Positions 33,841 to 38,257 of a stretch of DNA of 38,257 bases are shown piece after piece. The DNA lies in NCBI GenBank assembly GCA_020444905.1, contig JAGRHQ010000011.1, positions 1 to 38,257 on the forward strand, given 5' to 3'. Each line of letters starts with the position of its first letter. Within the stretch, counting starts at the first letter, position 1. The notes beneath the pieces are model-generated. The model did not search any database. It had not been told where the DNA came from and saw only the letters and a program-made list of their open reading frames with translations. Source of the DNA: Candidatus Competibacteraceae bacterium. GTDB lineage: Bacteria; Pseudomonadota; Gammaproteobacteria; Competibacterales; Competibacteraceae. The position numbers and the translations under genes are program-made.

Positions 33841-33967
33841 GGGGTATGTGCGGGATACGTGTAAAAAGTTATCACTTCGGATCAAGGTGGAAGTGTGAGT
33901 CCTTTGCTACCGAACAGCGAGTTCAAAAAATCGTTCGTTTTTTCAAACCAGTGCTTTCTTTGTCTGT
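33841..33967. other. Unidentified sequence between the broken regulator and the Tn402-type end
   Basis: These 127 bases belong neither to the response regulator nor to the recognisable transposon end. They begin GGGGTATGTGCGGGATACGT, and a GGGG-start is a feature of Tn3-family ends, but I cannot match it to a named element. The right half is AT-rich, with runs of A and T around 33930-33945. No ORF of known family is seen on either strand. Confidence 0.5.
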
Positions 33968-33995
33968 TGTTGTTTTCAGAAGGCGATTGCACCAA
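33968..33995 (+). repeat. Tn402/Tn5053-type terminal inverted repeat (tni side) with first TniA-like site
   Basis: The stretch reads TGTTGTTTTCAGAAGGCGAT then TGCACCAA. This matches, with a few changes, the known class 1 integron/Tn402 tni-side end (TGTCATTTTCAGAAGACGAC followed by TGCACCA). The similarity continues to tniA, including the segment ATCTGCACCAATCTCGACTA at 34054-34073. The opposite end of the transposon is not in the window, so the 5-base target duplication cannot be tested. Confidence 0.85.
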
Positions 33996-34014
33996 CTGAC
34001 GGGATGTTAAGCTT

Positions 34015-34034
34015 GGTGTGCAGGCGGCTCCTGA
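34015..34034 (-). repeat. TniA-binding-like subterminal repeat, inverted copy
   Basis: On the minus strand this reads TCAGGAGCCGCCTGCACACC, agreeing with the pattern TCAGnAGnCnnnTGCACC shared by the terminal copy at 33976-33995 and the copy at 34045-34064. Multiple 19-20-base sites near the ends are known for Tn402-family transposons and bind TniA. Confidence 0.65.
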
Positions 34035-34044
34035 CCGCCGGGTA

Positions 34045-34064
34045 TCAGCAGTCATCTGCACCAA
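34045..34064 (+). repeat. TniA-binding-like subterminal repeat, direct copy
   Basis: TCAGCAGTCATCTGCACCAA repeats the TCAGnAGnCnnnTGCACCAA pattern of the terminal copy at 33976-33995. It lies 47 bases before the tniA start. Confidence 0.65.
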
Positions 34065-34110
34065 TCTCGACTATGCTCAATACTCGTATGCACCAAAGCG
34101 AGGTCTGGGC

Positions 34111-35796
34111 ATGGTGTCGGACGCAGACACACCATTGATTGCCGAACGTGGCGTAGCCATCTTACCCGCCGAGGCATGGGAACACGCCCGGCGCAGGACA
34201 GAGATCATTGGACCGCTGGCAGCGCTTGAGGTGGTCGGCCATCAAGCCGCCGACGCCGCGGCTCAAGCGCTGGGCCTGTCCCGGCGGCAGGTGTATGTCC
34301 TGATCCGACGCGCCCGGCAGGGCTCCGACCTGGTGACGGACCTCGCTCCCGGCCAATCCGGCGGCGGCAAAGGCAAGGGGCGCTTGCCGGAACCGGTCGA
34401 GCGCATCATCCGCGAGCTGCTGCAAAGGCGCTTCTTGACCAAGCAGAAACGCAGCCTGGCCGCGTTCTACCGTGATGTTGCGCAGGCGTGCAAAGCGCAA
34501 CAGCTGCGGGTGCCGGCGCGCAACACCGTGGCCCTGCGGATCGCCGGACTCGACCCGGTAAAAACCTCGCGCCGCCGAGAAGGCCAGGAGGCGTCCCGCC
34601 ACCTGCAAGGCGTCGGCGGCGTCCCTCCCGCCGTGACCGAGCCGCTGGAGCAAGTGCAGATCGACCACACGGTCATCGACCTGATCGTCGTAGACGAGCG
34701 CGACCGGCAGCCGATGGGCCGTCCGTACCTGACCATCGCCATCGACGTATTCACTCGCTGTGTGCTCGGCATGGTGGTCACCTGGGAAGCGCCGTCCGCC
34801 GTCTCGGTCGGTCTCTGCCTCGCCCACATCGCCTGCGACAAACGCCCCTGGTTGGAACGCCTGAACGTGGAGATGGACTGGCCGATGAGCGGCAAGCCCA
34901 GGCTGCTGTATCTGGACAACGCGGCCGAGTTCAAGAGCGAGGCGCTGCGTCGGGGCTGCGAGCAGCATGGCATCCGGTTGGACTATCGTCCGCTCGGGCA
35001 GCCGCACTACGGTGGCATCGTGGAGCGGATCATCGGTACGGCGATGAAGAGGATCCACGACGAATTGCCGGGAACGACCTTCTCCAATCCCGGCCAGCGC
35101 GGGGAGTACATCTCCGAGAGCAAGGCCACCCTGACGCTACGCGAGCTGGAACGCTGGCTTACGTTGGCGGTCGGCACCTATCACGGCTCAGTACACAACG
35201 GCCTGCTCCAACCGCCGGCGGTGCGCTGGGCCGAGGCGGTCGCGCGGGTTGGCGCACCGGCCGTCGTCACCCGCGCCACCGCGTTTCTGGTCGATTTTTT
35301 GCCTGTCATCCGCCGCACGCTGACCCGCACCGGCTTCGTCATCGACCACATCCACTACTACGCCGACGCGCTCAAGCCGTGGATTGCGCGGCGCCACCGC
35401 TTGCCTGCCTTCCTGATCCGGCGCGATCCGCGCGACATCAGCCGTATCTGGGTGCTGGAACCGGAAGGTCAGCACTACCTGGAAGTCCCCTATCGCACCC
35501 TGTCGCATCCGGCCGTCACCCTGTGGGAGCAACGCCAAGCGTTGGTGAGGTTGCGTCAACTCGGACGTGAGCAGGTGGACGAGTCAGCGCTGTTCCGCAT
35601 GATCGGGCAGATGCGCGAGATCGTGACCACCGCCCAGCAGGCCACCCGCAAGGCGCGACGCGACGCGGATCGCCGCCGGCACCTCACGGCGTCGGCGCCG
35701 CCGGTCAAGCCCCTTCCGCCGGACGTGGACAGGGCTGACCCGCAGAACGAAGGCCCGCCGCCGGCCCAACCCTTCGACCAGATCGAGGAGTGGTAG
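34111..35796 (+). CDS. tniA: TniA, DDE transposase of the Tn402/Tn5053 family
   Basis: The open frame begins at 34018, but GCGAGG at 34098-34103 precedes the ATG at 34111 by seven bases, and translation from there gives 561 residues, very close to Tn5053 TniA (559 as I recall). The DDE catalytic triad is seen in VQIDHTVID (Asp185), YLDNAAEFK (Asp269) and YGGIVERIIG (Glu305), with D-35-E spacing. An N-terminal helix-turn-helix (AAQALGLSRRQVYVLIRRAR) and a C-terminal Mu-type beta-barrel plus basic tail (ATRKARRDADRRRH) are present. It binds the subterminal repeats and, with TniB and TniQ, inserts the element, preferring resolvase res sites in known relatives. Confidence 0.93.
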   Translation: MVSDADTPLIAERGVAILPAEAWEHARRRTEIIGPLAALEVVGHQAADAAAQALGLSRRQVYVLIRRARQGSDLVTDLAPGQSGGGKGKGRLPEPVERIIRELLQRRFLTKQKRSLAAFYRDVAQACKAQQLRVPARNTVALRIAGLDPVKTSRRREGQEASRHLQGVGGVPPAVTEPLEQVQIDHTVIDLIVVDERDRQPMGRPYLTIAIDVFTRCVLGMVVTWEAPSAVSVGLCLAHIACDKRPWLERLNVEMDWPMSGKPRLLYLDNAAEFKSEALRRGCEQHGIRLDYRPLGQPHYGGIVERIIGTAMKRIHDELPGTTFSNPGQRGEYISESKATLTLRELERWLTLAVGTYHGSVHNGLLQPPAVRWAEAVARVGAPAVVTRATAFLVDFLPVIRRTLTRTGFVIDHIHYYADALKPWIARRHRLPAFLIRRDPRDISRIWVLEPEGQHYLEVPYRTLSHPAVTLWEQRQALVRLRQLGREQVDESALFRMIGQMREIVTTAQQATRKARRDADRRRHLTASAPPVKPLPPDVDRADPQNEGPPPAQPFDQIEEW

Positions 35797-35798
35797 CC

Positions 35799-36707
35799 GT
35801 GGACGAATATCCCATCATCGACCTGTCCCATCTGCTGCCGACGGCGCAAGGATTGGCCCGGCTGCCGGCGAACGAGCGCATTCAGCGTATCCGCGCCGAC
35901 CGCTGGATCGGCTACCCGCGCGCAGTTGAAGCGTTGAACCGGCTGGAAACCCTGTATGCGTGGCCGAGCAAGCAACGCATGCCCAATCTGCTGCTGGTCG
36001 GCCCCACCAACAACGGCAAGTCGATGATTATCGAGAAATTCCGGCGCTCGCATCCGGCCAGTTCCGACGCCGACCAGGAGCACATCCCGGTGCTGGTCGT
36101 GCAGATGCCGTCCGAGCCGTCGGTGATCCGCTTCTACGTCGCGCTGCTCGCCGCGATGGGCGCGCCCTTGCGCCCGCGCCCACGGCTGCCGGAAATGGAG
36201 CAACTGGCGCTGACCCTGCTACGCAAGGTCGGCGTGCGCCTGCTGGTGATCGACGAACTGCATAACGTCCTAGCCGGCAACAGCGTCAACCGCCGGGAAT
36301 TCCTCAACCTGCTGCGCTTCCTCGGCAACGCGCTGCGCATCCCGCTGGTCGGGGTCGGCACGCGCGAAGCGTACCTGGCTATCCGGTCGGACGATCAACT
36401 GGAAAACCGCTTCGAACCCATCCTGCTGCCGGTGTGGGAGGCCAACGATGACTGCTGCTCGTTGCTGGCCAGCTTCGCCGCGTCGTTCCCGCTGCAGCGA
36501 CGCTCGCCGATCGCCACGCCGGACATGGCCCGCTACCTGCTGACCCGGAGCGAGGGCACCATCGGCGAACTGGCGCACCTGCTGATGGCGGCGGCCGTCG
36601 CCGCCGTGGAGAGCGGGGAGGAAGCGATCAACCCCCGCACGCTCAGCATGGCCGATTACATCGGCCCCAGCGAGCGGCGACGCCAGTTCGAGCGGGAGCT
36701 GATGTGA
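35799..36707 (+). CDS. tniB: TniB, AAA ATPase of the transposition complex
   Basis: GAGGAG at 35785-35790 lies eight bases before the GTG at 35799, so this start is chosen over the GTG at 35790. It gives 302 residues, the usual TniB length. GPTNNGKS (~68-75) is the Walker A loop and LLVIDELHN (~148-156) is Walker B. GVGTREAYLAIRSDDQLENR fits sensor and arginine-finger regions. TniB is the MuB/TnsC-like ATP-dependent target-selection protein that recruits TniA to DNA. It follows tniA by two bases, and its stop overlaps tniQ. Confidence 0.92.
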   Translation: MDEYPIIDLSHLLPTAQGLARLPANERIQRIRADRWIGYPRAVEALNRLETLYAWPSKQRMPNLLLVGPTNNGKSMIIEKFRRSHPASSDADQEHIPVLVVQMPSEPSVIRFYVALLAAMGAPLRPRPRLPEMEQLALTLLRKVGVRLLVIDELHNVLAGNSVNRREFLNLLRFLGNALRIPLVGVGTREAYLAIRSDDQLENRFEPILLPVWEANDDCCSLLASFAASFPLQRRSPIATPDMARYLLTRSEGTIGELAHLLMAAAVAAVESGEEAINPRTLSMADYIGPSERRRQFERELM

Positions 36708-37873
36708 AGCCGGTGCTGCGCTGGCCGCTGCATCCAGCACCCAAGGAAGGCGAGGCGTTATCGTCCTGGCTCCATCGCGTCGCCGCTTGCTACCAGATGG
36801 ATGGGCGCGACCTTTTGGAAAATGACCTCGGACACGGCCAAGTGAATGACCTGGATAGCGCGCCGCCGCTGTCGCTGCTGACGGCGCTCTCCCAGCGCAG
36901 CGGCATCGAGCTCGATCGACTGCGCGGCATGACCCTCGCCGGCTGGGTGCCGTGGCTGCTGGATAGCCTCGACGACCGGCTTTCGTCCGCCTTGGAAACC
37001 TATGCGTTTCAGTTCTCGGTATTGCTACCGAAACGCAACCGCAAGACGAGATCGATCACGAGCTGGCGCGCGTGGCTGCCCGGCCAATCGATCCACCGAG
37101 CCTGCCCGTTCTGTCTGAACGATCCGGCGAACCAAGCCGTACTGCTAGCGTGGAAGCTGCCCTTGATGCTGAGCTGTCCGCTGCATGGCTGCTGGCTGGA
37201 ATCCTATTGGGGCGTGCCAGGGCGGTTTCTCGGCTGGGAGAACACCGACGCGGCCCCGCGCATGGCCAGCGCTGCGATTGCGGCGATGGATCGGCGCACC
37301 TGGCAGGCGCTGACGATGGGGTATGTGGAGCTGCCGCGCCGGCGCATCCATGCTGGCCTCTGGTTCCGGCTGCTGCGCACGCTCCTTGATGAGCTGAACA
37401 CCCCACTCTCGCAGTGCGGGACTTGTGCCGGCAAAATCCGCTCCGTGTGGGAACGCTGCGGCCATCCGCTGCGCGCCGGGCAAAGCCTGTGGCGTCCTTA
37501 CGAAATTCTGGACCCGGTGGTGCAGTTGCAGATGCTGGAGGCGGCGGCCACCGCCATCGACCTGATCGAATCGAAGGTGTTGAGTCCGCGCGGGGAACAG
37601 GCCGCGCTGTTCCTGGCGGAGCCGCAAACCGGCTTCACCAACAGCCTGACTGCGGTTGAGCGGAAGAAGGAGCCCATCAACTACTGGCAGCAGGCGGTCC
37701 AGGCGATCAACGAAGCGGTCGCCGAAGCGCGGCACAACCCCGAGACGGCCCGCTCGCTGTTCGCGCTGGCTTCTTATGGGCGGCGCAACCCCGAGTCCCT
37801 GGAACGCTTGCGCGTCACGTTCGCCAAGGAGGGGATTCCATCGGAATTCCTGTCACATTATCAGCCAGACTGA
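36704..37873 (+). CDS. tniQ: TniQ, transposition accessory protein
   Basis: The GTG start at 36704 overlaps the tniB stop (GTGA). The 389-residue product begins LRWPLHPAPKEGEALSSWLH, the standard TniQ opening. It carries zinc-finger-like Cys/His groups: CPFCLNDPANQAVLLAWKLP with CPLHGCWL about 10 residues later, and QCGTCAGKIRSVWERCGHP. The known Tn5053 TniQ is about 405 residues, so this is near full length. TniQ is needed for Tn402 transposition; relatives act in Tn7 (TnsD) and CRISPR-linked transposons. No CRISPR array or Cas gene is seen here. The tniR resolvase that normally follows is absent before the IS5-like element. Confidence 0.9.
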   Translation: MKPVLRWPLHPAPKEGEALSSWLHRVAACYQMDGRDLLENDLGHGQVNDLDSAPPLSLLTALSQRSGIELDRLRGMTLAGWVPWLLDSLDDRLSSALETYAFQFSVLLPKRNRKTRSITSWRAWLPGQSIHRACPFCLNDPANQAVLLAWKLPLMLSCPLHGCWLESYWGVPGRFLGWENTDAAPRMASAAIAAMDRRTWQALTMGYVELPRRRIHAGLWFRLLRTLLDELNTPLSQCGTCAGKIRSVWERCGHPLRAGQSLWRPYEILDPVVQLQMLEAAATAIDLIESKVLSPRGEQAALFLAEPQTGFTNSLTAVERKKEPINYWQQAVQAINEAVAEARHNPETARSLFALASYGRRNPESLERLRVTFAKEGIPSEFLSHYQPD

Positions 37874-37996
37874 CCCTTTGCATGCCTTAGAAACTGTATT
37901 AAACTAAGTTATTGATTTTCATAGAGCCAAAGAGGGTGAAATCGGGCTAAAACAAGGCTATTATTTTAATTTCAAAGATCCCATTTGAGGTGAACG

Positions 37997-38257
37997 ATGG
38001 TTTGGCCAAAAGAAATTCCTTTTAAGCGATATCCCAGTGATCTACTGGATGATGAATGGGAGATCGTCAAACCGATTTTAGAAAAGCAGGAGACTTATCA
38101 AACCGGTCGACCTCGAACCGTTGATCTTCGTGAAGTGATTAATGCCCTTCTTTATCTGAATAAGACGGGTTGTCCTTGGCGCTATCTGCCGAAAGATTTT
38201 CCGCATTATTGTACGGTAAGTTATTACTATCACAAATGGGTAGATCATCAAATTCTT
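37997..38257 (+). CDS. IS5-family transposase, N-terminal part, cut by window end
   Basis: GAGG at 37987-37990 lies six bases before the ATG at 37997. The 87 visible codons read [17 protein letters not shown], then [33 protein letters not shown] and SYYYHKWVD. This is the DUF4096-type N-terminal region of IS5-family (IS1031/IS427-like) transposases. The DDE core lies beyond the window. The 123 bases between tniQ and this start are AT-rich; the element's end is probably in them, near 37920-37945 (GAGCCAAAGAGGGTG), but I could not confirm an inverted repeat. It sits where tniR or cargo genes of the Tn402-type element would be expected. Confidence 0.85.
   Translation, partial: MVWPKEIPFKRYPSDLLDDEWEIVKPILEKQETYQTGRPRTVDLREVINALLYLNKTGCPWRYLPKDFPHYCTVSYYYHKWVDHQIL

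Noticed and set aside
34018..34110. Longer start for TniA
   Set aside because: This part overlaps the transposon's TniA-binding-like sites. The ATG at 34111 has a good ribosome-binding site and gives the length expected for the family.
34162..35058. 298-codon ORF on the minus strand opposite tniA
   Set aside because: The plus strand carries the DDE catalytic residues of TniA; the reverse frame has low-complexity, arginine- and glutamine-rich text typical of a shadow.
33968..37873. CRISPR-associated transposon (TniQ with Cas12k or Cascade)
   Set aside because: No Cas gene, CRISPR array or tracrRNA-like element is visible. The end sequence and gene lengths match the ordinary Tn402/Tn5053 family.

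Overview
Layout and likely source. The window (38,257 bases, moderately GC-rich) looks like a chromosomal accessory region of a proteobacterium, most probably a gammaproteobacterium. This rests on protein style (Fcl, HddA/HddC, a YfeZ-like DUF2919 protein, Tn402-type TniABQ, IS5/IS6 fragments) and is not a species call. It has a surface- or protein-glycan biosynthesis island (about 0.4-24.7 kb), a very large secreted repeat protein (24.9-29.1 kb), a graveyard of insertion-sequence fragments (29.3-29.95 kb), a sensor cassette (30.2-33.8 kb) and a Tn402/Tn5053-type transposition module (33.97-37.9 kb) that runs into an IS5-family element cut by the window end. The left edge also holds mobile-DNA debris: the C-terminus of a serine recombinase and the tail of an ISAzo13-like transposase.

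Glycan island. A short leftward GT2 glycosyltransferase faces a rightward run: two sulfotransferase-like proteins, an HddC-type sugar nucleotidyltransferase, an SDR sugar epimerase/dehydratase, a two-module glycosyltransferase-like protein, a dead IS6 transposase and a B12-binding radical SAM enzyme. This run converges, with a 13-base gap, on a leftward block of 12 genes. In transcription order these are: GT2-methyltransferase fusion, TPR-glycosyltransferase, DUF2919 membrane protein, methyltransferase-GT4 fusion, HddA-type heptose kinase, GDP-fucose synthase-like Fcl, a second radical SAM enzyme, split transketolase (N then C subunit), a ColD/RfbH-like PLP enzyme with His in place of Lys, a hexapeptide acyltransferase and a third radical SAM enzyme. 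Many neighbours overlap by 4 bases (ATGA), so translation is probably coupled. The gene content points to an unusual deoxy, possibly branched or C-methylated, sulfated and methylated glycan that includes a GDP-heptose or GDP-deoxyhexose. No flippase, polymerase or ABC exporter gene is present in the window.

The large secreted protein (about 1431 residues, Sec signal) carries seven 48-residue FG-GAP/VCBS-like repeats in an alternating A/B pattern, cysteine-rich modules, several Ig-like domains, a choice-of-anchor U-type domain and four DUF4214 units. It lies just upstream of, and on the same strand as, the leftward glycan block.

The sensor cassette is a lone substrate-binding lipoprotein, a hybrid histidine kinase and a response regulator broken after about 83 codons. 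About 128 bases of unidentified sequence follow the break. Then comes the tni-side end of a Tn402-family transposon with recognisable terminal repeat and TniA-binding-like sites, and tniA, tniB and tniQ. No tniR resolvase is seen before the IS5-like element.
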